Shown here: piece after piece, positions 1 to 8,726 of the stretch | How the letters are laid out: each line of letters begins with the position of its first letter | Position numbering within the stretch: the first letter of the stretch is position 1 | Source: Citrobacter sp. wls619 | GTDB taxonomy: Bacteria > Pseudomonadota > Gammaproteobacteria > Enterobacterales > Enterobacteriaceae | DNA length: 64,000 bases | Reading direction: 5' to 3' | Assembly (NCBI RefSeq): GCF_005281345.1 | Contig: NZ_SZXJ01000044.1 | Location: 337 to 64,336 of the forward strand | Notes under the pieces: generated by a model | The model's database searches: none | Told to the model about the DNA's origin: nothing | The model's input: the letters and a program-made list of their open reading frames with translations, nothing else | Position numbers and translations under genes: made by a program

Positions 1-237
1 TGATTCGGTCAGTGCCGCAACAGTCTTTATACCTTCACCTACGCCACCAGGTCGAAACATTGCCCGTACAGCAAAACCTTTGATACTTCACAAGGTGAAT
101 CAAAAATCAGGAAATGTTCACCCTGAAAATTATTTAAAACACAGTTTTACTTTAAGTAAAAATAACTTCCTGCGTGTGGTTGTTATTTGTACAATGAATG
201 TTGGGCACGGATAAACTCACAGCAAGTAGAGGGACTT
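1..237. other. left edge, no gene assigned
   Basis: No complete gene is visible. One forward frame is open from the window edge (position 2) to a TAA at 212-214, so it could be the last 70 codons of a gene starting outside the window, but I do not recognise the peptide. The stretch is AT-rich from about 120 on and probably carries the promoter of the gene starting at 238. Confidence 0.3.
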
Positions 238-756
238 ATGAAGCAGTATACCAACGAACTTACTCCAGAGATTTTGGCTTCTTTTGATAAACCCGCTTTC
301 AGTTATGAGCAACTTTCCGGAATGACTGAGGAATCGCAGGAGTTCCTTGCTAAACAGCAAGCTGACTTGAAACAGCATCCAGTTATTGAGATCTACCGCA
401 TCGCGGTTGAAGGAAGTCTGACTCGTGACGGCGGCATACTCAAAACCGCAACTGTTACTGCGGAAATAGAGATTAGCAACGGTCAAAAACTGCGAGTAGC
501 TCAAACTCTGGATACTGTTGTTTATCCCGATGGCGCAAAAGCGGCAGTAATCAGTGGCGCAGGAGACGCTGGACATAATGGCACTGGTCAAAGCGTTGCA
601 CTTGTTGGCAGTTGCCTCAGTAATGGTGATGAAATAATAAGCACACCACAAGGTAGAGCAATACTGGTACTTCGCCGTGGTATCCCGGCAGCTAAAGGAT
701 TTCTTGTTAACCATTTCAAAGTAGAAAAAGTATCTGAAACAGAGCTTACTCATTGA
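238..756 (+). CDS. small PAAR-like protein next to a T6SS effector (function unproven)
   Basis: A 172-residue soluble protein without signal peptide or membrane segment. The ATG at 238 is preferred over the one at 187 because an AGAGGGA Shine-Dalgarno lies just upstream. The C-terminal half has short glycine-rich turns (around residues 115-150, with GSCLSNGDEIIST) that resemble the repeated loops of PAAR spike-tip proteins, but no metal ligands are evident. It lies 10 bp before the PAAR effector gene in the same orientation, so cotranscription is likely. By context it may be a second tip, an adaptor or a chaperone for the effector. I do not recognise it as a named family; the PAAR resemblance is a judgement by eye. 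Confidence 0.6.
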   Translation: MKQYTNELTPEILASFDKPAFSYEQLSGMTEESQEFLAKQQADLKQHPVIEIYRIAVEGSLTRDGGILKTATVTAEIEISNGQKLRVAQTLDTVVYPDGAKAAVISGAGDAGHNGTGQSVALVGSCLSNGDEIISTPQGRAILVLRRGIPAAKGFLVNHFKVEKVSETELTH

Positions 757-766
757 GGGATCAAAG

Positions 767-2173
767 ATGGTTACGCAAAGAACGCTTGCAAAGCTGGGGA
801 ATAAAACGAGGTACGGGCACATTATTTCCGCCTCATCAACTATTTTTGATGAAGACCACAATCCATTGGTGAGGGCTGGTGATAAAGCATGGTGTGATGT
901 TTGCAAAGGTGCTTTTGAAATCAATGCAACCTATACCGGATTCCTTGAAGCGGGTTTCATCGCGGGTGATGGGGATCTGGTTTTATGCCACTGCAAAGAT
1001 AACTTTGTGATCGCTATATCTGGTTTTACAGGCGAACGTCATCCGGGAATGATGAGCGCTAAACCAGCAGCCTTTGGTATAGCCCCGGAACAACAAACTC
1101 AGCAAGAGCCAGAACAACATGCCCAGACAGCCAAAAAGAAACGCATTGGTGTAGATGCTGGTTTTTGTGTAGTCCCTCGACAATCGACAACCGAATCTTT
1201 CGAAAGCATCCTGTTTGCTGGCGGTCAGCCAGAAGGAACCCGAGAACTTTACCGCTCATTGAATGGTGCTGGTAAGGAATACAAAGCGGGATCTATTCTG
1301 CTGGTGGTTGACCCTGATATGCAGGACAACGAACAGATCGCCCACATGCAAGCTGCGAAACAGCGTATTGACGCAGCATTAGCGCCGCTCTCAATCCAGC
1401 AAGCCAACTTCCTTTTCAAACACAAAGACACCATTGAGATGTTCGCCGCTGCTGCCAGTACGGCGAGCGATACTTATGGATACTCAGGACAAGCAACCGA
1501 AGCCGCGAAAGGGTATTTCGAACAGGTAGAAAAAATCCTTGTCGAGATCGAGAAGACCTACAAAAACCAGTACATCACCAGCGGCACACTGATTGGCGAA
1601 CAATTCTTCGTTGAACGCCGCCGCTTGTTTGGTCAGCTTGATAGCGTTCTTAAGATGTTCATGAAACATCGCTTCATGTTCAACGAGTACGCAGATCTAA
1701 AAAGTGCCCTTGGCCTCTCAAGCCGTTCAATCACACACCGCTGGAACGAAACAGGCGTAAGCGATATTGAAGGTTACGCAACCCATATCGAGAAGCTGGC
1801 AAAGTACGTCAAGTGGATGGAAACCGCCGGGAAGATCGGCATTGGTCTGTCTGCCTTTGATACTGCCGCAAAAATCACCGAAGCCTGCACCGTGGGCAGG
1901 GACTGTGCGAAAACGTCGTTTACTTCCATTGGGGAGTTTTCCGGGAGCCTGATCGGCGGAGCGATAGCTGGAAAAATTGCGGGTACAGTCGCAGCAAATA
2001 CCGTCTGTGCGATAGTGCTTGGCGCTGCAACCATAGAAGCCGCAGGTGCCGGAGCATTACTTTGTACGCTTGGCGTAAATGGAGCTATTGCATATGGGAG
2101 CGATAAAGCCACATCCGCGTTCGGTGGCTTCGTTGGTGAATCGCTATATGAGGTTACAAGCAATGACCATTGA
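767..2173 (+). CDS. PAAR-domain T6SS effector with glycine-rich hydrophobic C-terminus
   Basis: 468 residues. Residues about 16-88 form a PAAR domain with cysteine pairs C43/C46 and C74/C76 as likely metal ligands; PAAR proteins cap the VgrG spike of type VI secretion systems. Residues about 89-130 are a low-complexity Q/E/P-rich linker, 130-380 an alpha-helical extension, and the last 90 residues hold small-residue-rich hydrophobic helices (glycine-zipper-like, 385-450). This layout is typical of membrane-permeabilising T6SS effectors, so pore formation in a rival's inner membrane is the inferred activity. A GAGGGA ribosome site supports the ATG at 767. Its last 11 bp overlap the next gene, a membrane protein fitting an immunity role. 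No T6SS structural gene is in view, so this is an orphan cargo module. Confidence 0.75.
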   Translation: MVTQRTLAKLGNKTRYGHIISASSTIFDEDHNPLVRAGDKAWCDVCKGAFEINATYTGFLEAGFIAGDGDLVLCHCKDNFVIAISGFTGERHPGMMSAKPAAFGIAPEQQTQQEPEQHAQTAKKKRIGVDAGFCVVPRQSTTESFESILFAGGQPEGTRELYRSLNGAGKEYKAGSILLVVDPDMQDNEQIAHMQAAKQRIDAALAPLSIQQANFLFKHKDTIEMFAAAASTASDTYGYSGQATEAAKGYFEQVEKILVEIEKTYKNQYITSGTLIGEQFFVERRRLFGQLDSVLKMFMKHRFMFNEYADLKSALGLSSRSITHRWNETGVSDIEGYATHIEKLAKYVKWMETAGKIGIGLSAFDTAAKITEACTVGRDCAKTSFTSIGEFSGSLIGGAIAGKIAGTVAANTVCAIVLGAATIEAAGAGALLCTLGVNGAIAYGSDKATSAFGGFVGESLYEVTSNDH

Positions 2174-2579
2174 TGACCTACTTAGCGCCAAGGCAACAGT
2201 AATTATTGGTGCACTTGCTTTCGGCTTCGGTATAGCCAGTATCATAGCCTCAGTTCTGAACAGGGATAGATTTAAAGAGATCTGCATCCTGTACAAAGAA
2301 AGATACGGTAGTTTGCCTGATGCTGTATTGCTGTTCGAGAACGTCAACACGCTTTATGTCAAAGTGGCATACAGCACAAAAGTGAGTTTTATATACATGC
2401 CGCTGTTGTGGAATAAAAGCTCAATCCTGACCAAAAACGATGATAAGGACTTTATTCGTGGGCTACCAAAACGGCTTATTGGCCCATTCTACGCGGAGAT
2501 ATACCTAGCGGTTGTCAGTCTGTTGTTTTTTGTCGTTGGTGTGTTACAAATGTTAGCAATTAGGCATGGTTGGGTGTGA
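2163..2579 (+). CDS. two-helix membrane protein, putative immunity protein
   Basis: 138 residues starting at the ATG at 2163, with a GAGG ribosome site 8-10 bases upstream inside the effector gene; the longer frame from 2079 would overlap the effector far more and lacks such a site. Two hydrophobic helices (about 11-32 and 112-133) flank a hydrophilic middle of 75 residues. The overlap with the preceding effector gene implies translational coupling, the usual arrangement of T6SS effector-immunity pairs, and a membrane protein is what would protect against a pore-forming toxin. Sequence family not recognised; the immunity role is inferred from position and topology only. Confidence 0.65.
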   Translation: MTIDDLLSAKATVIIGALAFGFGIASIIASVLNRDRFKEICILYKERYGSLPDAVLLFENVNTLYVKVAYSTKVSFIYMPLLWNKSSILTKNDDKDFIRGLPKRLIGPFYAEIYLAVVSLLFFVVGVLQMLAIRHGWV

Positions 2580-2674
2580 AAGGAGCTTCACTCGGTGGAC
2601 TTTGCACTGTAACACAAACTGCGATACAGTCTGCGACACACGACAACCCCAGTGCTGTAGATGCCTGACGTATG

Positions 2675-2750
2675 GTTGAACGAAGCCGGCTTATCGGTCA
2701 GCTTCACTCTTTATAAAACCCCGCTTCGGCGGGGTTTTTGCTTTGTGAGG
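2675..2750 (+). repeat. rnpB 3'-end-like repeat with terminator
   Basis: The segment GGCTTATCGGTCAG at about 2688-2701, followed by TTCAC and then a CCCCGC-TTCG-GCGGGG terminator and TTTTTGCTTT, closely matches the 3' end and terminator of enteric RNase P RNA as I remember it. In E. coli this end is itself repeated downstream of rnpB. The rest of rnpB is not here, so this is a repeat unit or an attachment-site-like duplication at the right border of the T6SS cargo module. Confidence 0.65.
2715..2739 (+). terminator. intrinsic terminator after the immunity gene (rnpB type)
   Basis: Perfect stem AAAACCCCGC / GCGGGGTTTT with a UUCG tetraloop, followed by a T run. It closes the T6SS module and separates it from the histamine cluster. 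Confidence 0.85.
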
Positions 2751-3188
2751 CGTAGCCCGCAGGAAGTCATCGTTCTATCTGTTGTAACATAAATTATGTT
2801 CCCTCTTTTGAATCACACCCTTCTACTTTATCCATATCAGAAATGCCCGTTTTTGGCGTGATAAATAGGTGTCTTTAAATTACTCATAATTGTTAACATT
2901 GAAACAACACCATCAACAAAAAAGTACATTATTAATAAACGATCGTCGTGGTTTTTTTCCTGATTATTTTAGTGTCGCCTTTGTTTTATTCAGGTCGAAT
3001 AAAAGGGGACAGAGTCAATTACCGATAAAATGGTTAAAAAGTGAGCAAAAAAACCGCTCAAAAAAAATTGATCAATTATTATTTTTGATTGTTGTCACAA
3101 TAATGGACATTTCTATTCATAACAATGGCCCACGAATTCAGTACGAATTTCCACTTATTGCAAAATTTTAAATTAATAGGAAACCATT
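2751..3188 (+). promoter_or_regulatory. AT-rich leader and promoter region of the hdc cluster
   Basis: 438 bp without a convincing gene. The base composition is strongly AT-rich, unlike the backbone. A palindrome (AATTGATCAATT, about 3066-3077) lies near the gene and an AGGAAA ribosome site sits just before the ATG at 3189. A 93-codon open frame (2890-3171) has no ribosome site or recognisable product and is treated as chance. The promoter of hdcT1-hdc must lie here, but I cannot assign the regulator. Confidence 0.5.
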
Positions 3189-4541
3189 ATGGGAACAGTA
3201 AGCTCAGGCTCTGCTCATAAAATGGGAGTCATTGCCCTAACGTTAGTGACCGCATCAAATATGATGGGGTCTGGCGTATTTATGTTGCCAACTAATCTCG
3301 CAGGAATAGGCTCCATCTCAATATGGGGATGGGTATTTACCATCATCGGCGTTATTGCACTTGCATTAGTTTTCGCTAAAACCAGTTTAATTACACCTCG
3401 TACCGGCGGTATCGTGGCTTATGCCAGTGATGCCTTTGGCCCATTCATTGGGTTTCAGACAACAATGTGCTATTGGATCAGCGCATGGGTAGGTAACGTT
3501 GCACTATTGGTCGCAGGTGTCGGCTATCTCAGTTTCTTTTTCCCAGAGCTTAAAAATCCAACTTACGGTTGTATTGCCGCAATTATTATTCTGTGGGCAT
3601 TTGTTTTCCTTGCTAGTTTTGGTGCCAAAGTTGCGGGGCGGGCACAATCCTTTACCGCAACCTGCGGGTTAATCGTAATATTAGGCGTAGGATTTATTGG
3701 GTGGTTCTGGTTTAACCCGTCGCTCTATACTGAAGTTTATAATGGAACGGGTCATAGTGATTCCTCAGCAATTATTTCTGCTGCGTCGATTGCGCTATGG
3801 GGCTTCCTTGGTATTGAATCTGCAGTCGTTTCTACCGGTCAGGTCGAAGATCCTGAACGTACGGTTCCTCGGGCTACCGTTATGGGGTTATTAATCGCCT
3901 CCGTATGCTATGTCGGTAGCTGCACCGTTATTATGGGGTTAGTACCACATAACGTTCTGGTCGATTCAGCAGCACCTTTTGCTGATGCCGCACGCTATAT
4001 GTTCGGTAATACGGCAGGGAACATTGCTTCCGCACTGAGCATCATTGCCTGCTTTGGTTCCATTTCGGGTTGGCTGATACTTCAGTCAGAAGGCCCGCGC
4101 GCAGGTGCTCAACAAGGACTTTTCCCGAAATTCTTTGAAGAAACCAACAAGCAAGATGTCCCGATGAAAAGCCTCATTTTTACCGGTGTATTAATGAGTA
4201 TTGTCTTGCTTCTGACGGCCTCTCCGAATCTGGCGAAACAATTCCAGGCTGTCATCTTAATGTCGGTATTTGCTTCACTTCTGCCATATATGTACGCCCT
4301 GATTTCGCTTCCAATTATCCTTGTTTCAAAGAAAGCCAATCGTGGAAGATCGTTTATGTTTTACTGCACGTTGGTTGTTATTGGCATGATTTACTGCATT
4401 TTTGCTTTGCTTGGTTCTGGCAGCGACTCCATATTCTGGGGCATCTTGATGATGATGGTAACCATTCCATTATTCTCTTTTGTTGCTGCCGGGCGCAGCA
4501 AGAAAGGTCAGGATATTCTTTATTTAGATAAACGTATCTAA
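3189..4541 (+). CDS. hdcT1: histidine/histamine antiporter, APC family
   Basis: 450 residues, about 12 transmembrane helices, basic amino acid/polyamine antiporter type (relatives of PotE, CadB and AdiC). The first helix carries the APC glycine-rich motif (SNMMGSGVFMLP, about 25-36). It lies 40 bp upstream of the histidine decarboxylase gene and is very similar to the second transporter at 5931. Known biology: exchange of external histidine for internal histamine lets the decarboxylase consume cytoplasmic protons, giving acid resistance and proton motive force. As I recall, Morganella hdc clusters have the order transporter, decarboxylase, transporter, HisRS, the same as here. Substrate is inferred from context. 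Confidence 0.88.
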   Translation: MGTVSSGSAHKMGVIALTLVTASNMMGSGVFMLPTNLAGIGSISIWGWVFTIIGVIALALVFAKTSLITPRTGGIVAYASDAFGPFIGFQTTMCYWISAWVGNVALLVAGVGYLSFFFPELKNPTYGCIAAIIILWAFVFLASFGAKVAGRAQSFTATCGLIVILGVGFIGWFWFNPSLYTEVYNGTGHSDSSAIISAASIALWGFLGIESAVVSTGQVEDPERTVPRATVMGLLIASVCYVGSCTVIMGLVPHNVLVDSAAPFADAARYMFGNTAGNIASALSIIACFGSISGWLILQSEGPRAGAQQGLFPKFFEETNKQDVPMKSLIFTGVLMSIVLLLTASPNLAKQFQAVILMSVFASLLPYMYALISLPIILVSKKANRGRSFMFYCTLVVIGMIYCIFALLGSGSDSIFWGILMMMVTIPLFSFVAAGRSKKGQDILYLDKRI

Positions 4542-4581
4542 ACGTATCCAACTGTATTAGTTTCATCCACGGGAGTTTAAA

Positions 4582-5718
4582 ATGACATTATCTATTGTCG
4601 ATCAGAATAAGCTCGATGCTTTTTGGTCATATTGCGTAAAAAATCAGTATTTTAATATAGGTTACCCGGAGTCAGCCGACTTCGATTACACGATACTGGA
4701 ACGGTTTATGCGTTTCTCTATAAACAATTGTGGCGACTGGGGAGAGTATTGTAATTATTTGCTGAACTCGTTTGATTTTGAAAAAGAGGTAATGGAGTAT
4801 TTCGCCAGTATTTTTAAAATCCCATTTGAGGAAAGCTGGGGCTACGTTACCAATGGGGGAACTGAAGGTAATATGTTTGGCTGCTATCTGGGGCGTGAAC
4901 TGTTTCCAGAGGGTACGCTTTATTACTCGAAAGATACTCATTATTCCGTTGCGAAAATTGTTAAGTTGTTGCGCATCAAATCAAGTCTGGTGGAATCACA
5001 GCCGAATGGCGAGATGGACTATGATGACTTGATTCGTAAAATTCAACGCGACAACGAAGAACATCCGATTATTTTTGCAAATATCGGCACAACCGTTCGT
5101 GGCGCTATTGATAATATTGCTGAGATCCAACAACGGATTGGTCAATTGGGTATCAAACGTGACGATTATTATCTACACGCTGATGCTGCGCTGAGCGGTA
5201 TGATTTTGCCGTTTGTGAACGATCCGCAACCTTTTAACTTCGCTGATGGTATTGATTCTATTGGCGTTTCCGGCCACAAAATGATTGGCTCGCCTATTCC
5301 CTGCGGCATCGTGGTAGCGAAAAGGAAAAACGTTGACCGGATTTCTGTCGAAATTGATTACATCTCTGCACACGATAAAACCATTTCTGGTTCTCGTAAC
5401 GGCCATACGCCGCTAATGATGTGGGAAGCGATTCGCAGCCACTCCTGGAGCGACTGGCAACGCCGCATTGAACATAGCCTGAATATGGCGCAATACGCAG
5501 TCGATCGCTTACAGGCTGCGGGTATTGATGCCTGGCGCAATAAAAACTCTATTACCGTGGTTTTCCCTTGCCCGTCAGAAGCCGTCTGGAAAAAGCACTG
5601 TCTGGCCACCTCCGGTGACATCGCTCACCTGATTACCACTGCCCACCACCTTGACTCCAGCAAGATTGATGAGCTGATTGACGATGTCATTGCCGACCTG
5701 AACCAACAGGCCGCATGA
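4582..5718 (+). CDS. hdc: histidine decarboxylase, PLP-dependent
   Basis: 378 residues, the length of the Morganella/Raoultella-type pyridoxal-phosphate histidine decarboxylase (group II decarboxylases). The PLP lysine is K233 in [10 protein letters not shown]120 (DTHYS) should stack on the cofactor ring and D201 (HADAALSG) pair with its nitrogen. Converts L-histidine to histamine and CO2 in the cytoplasm. A GGGAG ribosome site precedes the ATG. It sits between two antiporter genes and upstream of a second HisRS gene. The sequence looks complete and catalytically intact, so the organism is predicted to produce histamine. Confidence 0.95.
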   Translation: MTLSIVDQNKLDAFWSYCVKNQYFNIGYPESADFDYTILERFMRFSINNCGDWGEYCNYLLNSFDFEKEVMEYFASIFKIPFEESWGYVTNGGTEGNMFGCYLGRELFPEGTLYYSKDTHYSVAKIVKLLRIKSSLVESQPNGEMDYDDLIRKIQRDNEEHPIIFANIGTTVRGAIDNIAEIQQRIGQLGIKRDDYYLHADAALSGMILPFVNDPQPFNFADGIDSIGVSGHKMIGSPIPCGIVVAKRKNVDRISVEIDYISAHDKTISGSRNGHTPLMMWEAIRSHSWSDWQRRIEHSLNMAQYAVDRLQAAGIDAWRNKNSITVVFPCPSEAVWKKHCLATSGDIAHLITTAHHLDSSKIDELIDDVIADLNQQAA

Positions 5719-5723
5719 AGAAA

Positions 5724-5895
5724 GGGCAGTGATAATCATCACTGCCCTCAGGAGCGCCGCAACCGATGCCGAGACCAATCATTATCGGTTGCGTCTGTCA
5801 GGCTCTGTGCTTACAGAGCCTGCAACGAGATTACCGCTTTACCGATGGGTTGTAACGACAAACTTTGGCCCTGAACATGCGCGGGAGAAGTCCCG
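5724..5895 (+). promoter_or_regulatory. cluster of hairpins between hdc and hdcT2
   Basis: Four inverted repeats fill the 212-bp gap: GGGCAGTGAT/ATCACTGCCC (5724-5747, 4-base loop), GCAACCGAT/ATCGGTTGC (5759-5792), CAGGCTCTGT/ACAGAGCCTG (5799-5822, 4-base loop) and CGGGA/TCCCG (5882-5895). None is followed by a T run. They could reduce read-through, stabilise the hdc mRNA 3' end, or form a regulatory leader for hdcT2-hisS2. No leader peptide rich in histidine codons was seen. Confidence 0.6.
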
Positions 5896-5930
5896 TTCAT
5901 CTCACCATGATCTATTAAATGAGGACTGGC

Positions 5931-7313
5931 ATGGATAAATGTTGCGCGAAGACAAACCAAATGGGCCTGCTTGCGCTGACCATGATGACAGCATCAAATA
6001 TGATGGGTAGCGGTGTGTTTATGCTGCCTGCCACGCTTGCGAGAATAGGTTCAATCTCTGTCTGGGGATGGGGGCTCGCGTTTTTAGCGATTGCTGCCCT
6101 GGCACTCATTTTCTGCAAAATGAGTGAGTTATTTCCGCGCAATGGCGGCATCATAGCCAGTATTACTGCCAGCTTTGGCCCCTTTATCGGCCTACAAATG
6201 ACATTGTTCTATTGGTTGTCAACGTGGATTGGCAACTGTGCGCTGCTGCTAGCCGGCGTGGGATATCTCTCTTTCTTCTTCCCGGTATTACACAACCCAC
6301 TTTATGGCACGACGGCATGCATTGTGCTGCTTTGGTGCTCTGTTCTTTGGGGATTACGTGGCGCAAAACGGGTTGGCTATATGCAAATGTTCACGGGCAG
6401 TTGCATGGTGCTGGTGATCCTCAGCATCGGCGTCATGGGCTGGGGGCATTTTGACGTTGCTCGTTATCAGGCAGCCTGGAATCTGAGTGGCGTCAGTGAT
6501 CATCAGGCAATCATTAATGCGGCAACCATTTCATTATGGGGTTTTCTGGGGATTGAGTCTGCATCTGTCTCGTTTAGCCAAGTGAAAAATCCACGCCGCA
6601 CTATACCTCTGGCCACCTTGTTAGGGTTGGGGATCGCTGGGTTATGTTATGCCAGTTCAACCAATGTCATGATGGGGCTGCTCCCCCATGATGTGCTGAT
6701 GAACTCTTCCTCACCTTTTGCCGACAGTGCAAAAGCAATGTGGGGCAGTACGGCTGGGGCGATTATTTCAGCCATGGTTGTTATCGCTTGCCTCGGTGCG
6801 ATGCCTGGTTGGCAAATCCTGCAAACGGAAGTCCCCAGGGCTGCGGCGGAAGATAATTTGCTCCCTGCTTTTTTTGCCCGTACTAACCGCCATGGTGTTC
6901 CCTGGTGTGGGTTGGTTTTTACTGCAGCGCTGATGACTGCACTCCTGCTATTCACATTGTCGCCAAATCTGCAGAACCAGTTCCAGAGCGTGATTACATT
7001 GGCTATCTCTGCCAGCTTACTCCCCTATGCATTTGCTGCAGTCTCACTGCCGGTCATGATGGTTGTTCATCGCCGGGGAGGCGATGCCAGTTTCTGGACT
7101 TATTGCTGCCTCAGTCTGGTTGCGTTGAGCTTTATTGCGCTGGCGTTAATGACAGAGAGTGCCTCCACCGTGGTATGGGGAATTATTTTACAGATGATCA
7201 CCATCCCTCTTTACCTTCTTTATGTTGCCCGGCGCCATCGTCTGAACAAGAGTGTCCCGCAGCACAATTTAACTGAACAATCTTTTTCTTTATTAAGCAA
7301 GGAGTTGTCATGA
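5931..7313 (+). CDS. hdcT2: second histidine/histamine antiporter, APC family
   Basis: 460 residues from the ATG at 5931, chosen because GAGGA lies five bases upstream; the in-frame ATG at 5919 overlaps that site. About 12 transmembrane helices with the same SNMMGSGVFMLP first-helix motif as HdcT1, and colinear similarity throughout, so the two transporters are paralogues. Its TGA overlaps the ATG of hisS2 by four bases, showing translational coupling between transporter and synthetase. The exact substrate (histidine uptake against histamine export, or histidine import alone) cannot be read from sequence. Confidence 0.86.
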   Translation: MDKCCAKTNQMGLLALTMMTASNMMGSGVFMLPATLARIGSISVWGWGLAFLAIAALALIFCKMSELFPRNGGIIASITASFGPFIGLQMTLFYWLSTWIGNCALLLAGVGYLSFFFPVLHNPLYGTTACIVLLWCSVLWGLRGAKRVGYMQMFTGSCMVLVILSIGVMGWGHFDVARYQAAWNLSGVSDHQAIINAATISLWGFLGIESASVSFSQVKNPRRTIPLATLLGLGIAGLCYASSTNVMMGLLPHDVLMNSSSPFADSAKAMWGSTAGAIISAMVVIACLGAMPGWQILQTEVPRAAAEDNLLPAFFARTNRHGVPWCGLVFTAALMTALLLFTLSPNLQNQFQSVITLAISASLLPYAFAAVSLPVMMVVHRRGGDASFWTYCCLSLVALSFIALALMTESASTVVWGIILQMITIPLYLLYVARRHRLNKSVPQHNLTEQSFSLLSKELS

Positions 7314-8578
7314 GCAAAATTCAGGCCATACGAGGTATGCGCGATGTGCTGCCTGACGAAACACCAATGTGGCAGTGGCTGGAGCGTAAATTTCATCAAA
7401 TGGCGTTTCGTTATGGATACCAGGAAATGCGTCTGCCGCTCCTGGAACCCGTTGCGCTCTTTGAACGTGCGGTGGGTGAAGCGACCGATATCGTCTCAAA
7501 AGAAATGTACGACTTTACCGATAAAAGCGGTGAGCATATTACCTTGCGCCCGGAAGGGACCAGCGGATGTATGCGGGCGGTCCTGGAAAATAACATGTGT
7601 TACAACAAGTCACAGCGTTTGTGGTATCAGGGGCCGATGTTTCGTTACGAGCGTCCGCAAAAAGGGCGGCTACGCCAGTTCACGCAGTTTGGCGTCGAAG
7701 CCTTCGGAATGTCCGGTGCCGATGTTGATGCTGAACTGATCTTTATGGTGCGCGATCTATTTGAAGATTTAGGCATATCACAGAACGTCCGGCTGGAAAT
7801 TAACTCATTAGGGACGCCGGAAGAACGCCAGGCACATCGCAGGGAACTGGTGAGTTGGTTTACTCAACATAGAGACATGTTGGACGAAGACAGCATCAAG
7901 CGCCTGGACGTAAACCCACTGCGTATCCTTGATAGTAAAAACCCTGAAATGCAAGAAATGATAGAGAACGCACCTCGCTTACTGGATTTTTTGGAGGATG
8001 ATTCACAGCGGCATTTCAATACGTTGCGGACTCTGCTCGACAATGCCGATATAACCTATCACATTAACCCACGACTGGTGCGCGGGTTGGATTATTATTC
8101 ACGCACTGTTTTTGAATGGATTACCGATGACTTAGGTTCTCAGGGGACAGTTTGCGGTGGTGGTCGTTACGATGGTCTGGCTGAGTTATTTAATGGTAAG
8201 AAATTGCCCGCCTGTGGGTTTGCCATAGGTATCGAACGATTGTTGCTTCTGCTGCAGACGGTTTATGACGGCCTGAATCCTCAGTGGCAATTCCATCCTG
8301 ATGTTGTGATTACCAGTGAGCTGGAGGATGGGGGGATACAGGTGCAAGTGCTGGCTTGCGCGCTTCGTCGAGACCTGCCTGGTTTACGTGTCCTCACTGA
8401 TTGTAGCGGTACCAAACTTAAACGACAGCATCAAAATGCCCTTAAGAGTGGTTGTCGTTTTATTCTGACCATTAATGCTGATCAACAAATTCGTCTTTGG
8501 GATTTACAAAATAACCAGCAAAATTTACTAGCGATTCAAGATATTGCATTACGACTTGATGAGCTTAACCAGAAATAA
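7310..8578 (+). CDS. hisS2: second histidyl-tRNA synthetase of the hdc cluster
   Basis: 422 residues, class II synthetase, close in length to E. coli HisS (424). All catalytic elements are present: LRPEGT (79-84), motif 2 with R112 (FRYERPQKGR), the HisA signature LVRGLDYY with catalytic R258, the HisB signature GGGRYDG, and a C-terminal anticodon-binding domain from about residue 325. It should charge tRNA(His). It lies within the hdc operon, overlapping hdcT2 by four bases, and is presumably additional to the housekeeping hisS elsewhere. Such paralogues accompany hdc in other Gram-negative histamine producers; the likely purpose is to keep tRNA(His) charged when the decarboxylase drains histidine. 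Confidence 0.93.
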   Translation: MSKIQAIRGMRDVLPDETPMWQWLERKFHQMAFRYGYQEMRLPLLEPVALFERAVGEATDIVSKEMYDFTDKSGEHITLRPEGTSGCMRAVLENNMCYNKSQRLWYQGPMFRYERPQKGRLRQFTQFGVEAFGMSGADVDAELIFMVRDLFEDLGISQNVRLEINSLGTPEERQAHRRELVSWFTQHRDMLDEDSIKRLDVNPLRILDSKNPEMQEMIENAPRLLDFLEDDSQRHFNTLRTLLDNADITYHINPRLVRGLDYYSRTVFEWITDDLGSQGTVCGGGRYDGLAELFNGKKLPACGFAIGIERLLLLLQTVYDGLNPQWQFHPDVVITSELEDGGIQVQVLACALRRDLPGLRVLTDCSGTKLKRQHQNALKSGCRFILTINADQQIRLWDLQNNQQNLLAIQDIALRLDELNQK

Positions 8579-8585
8579 GTGAACT

Positions 8586-8624
8586 GGGCTATCAAAAGGG
8601 CATCTTGTTGTCTTTTGGTAGCTC
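8586..8624 (+). terminator. imperfect terminator-like hairpin after hisS2
   Basis: Stem GGGCTATCAAAAG / CTTTTGGTAGCTC (13 pairs, two of them G-U) with a 13-base loop, seven bases after the hisS2 stop. There is no long T run, so it may slow rather than stop transcription into the fusion gene. Confidence 0.5.
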
Positions 8625-8726
8625 CTGTAAGATTCTTTAGAAATCGTAATATATTAACAGACGTGGCTTATGCACTAATAAAAAACACTATTTAGCCCAC
8701 TTAAATATTATTTACACATTATTCCT

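Noticed and set aside
217-924. 235-codon minus-strand frame opposite the PAAR-like gene
   Set aside because: It is antisense to two genes that have good ribosome sites and plausible products; its own translation is low-complexity, with no start signal.
2079-2162. Longer start for the putative immunity protein
   Set aside because: It would overlap the effector by 95 bp and lacks a ribosome site; the ATG at 2163 has GAGG at proper distance.
3066-3077. TTGATCAA palindrome considered as an FNR site
   Set aside because: FNR half-sites need a four-base spacer (TTGAT-N4-ATCAA); the arms here abut and overlap.
2890-3171. 93-codon frame upstream of hdcT1, considered as a histidine-rich leader peptide
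   Set aside because: Only two adjacent histidine codons, no ribosome site, and composition typical of chance AT-rich frames.
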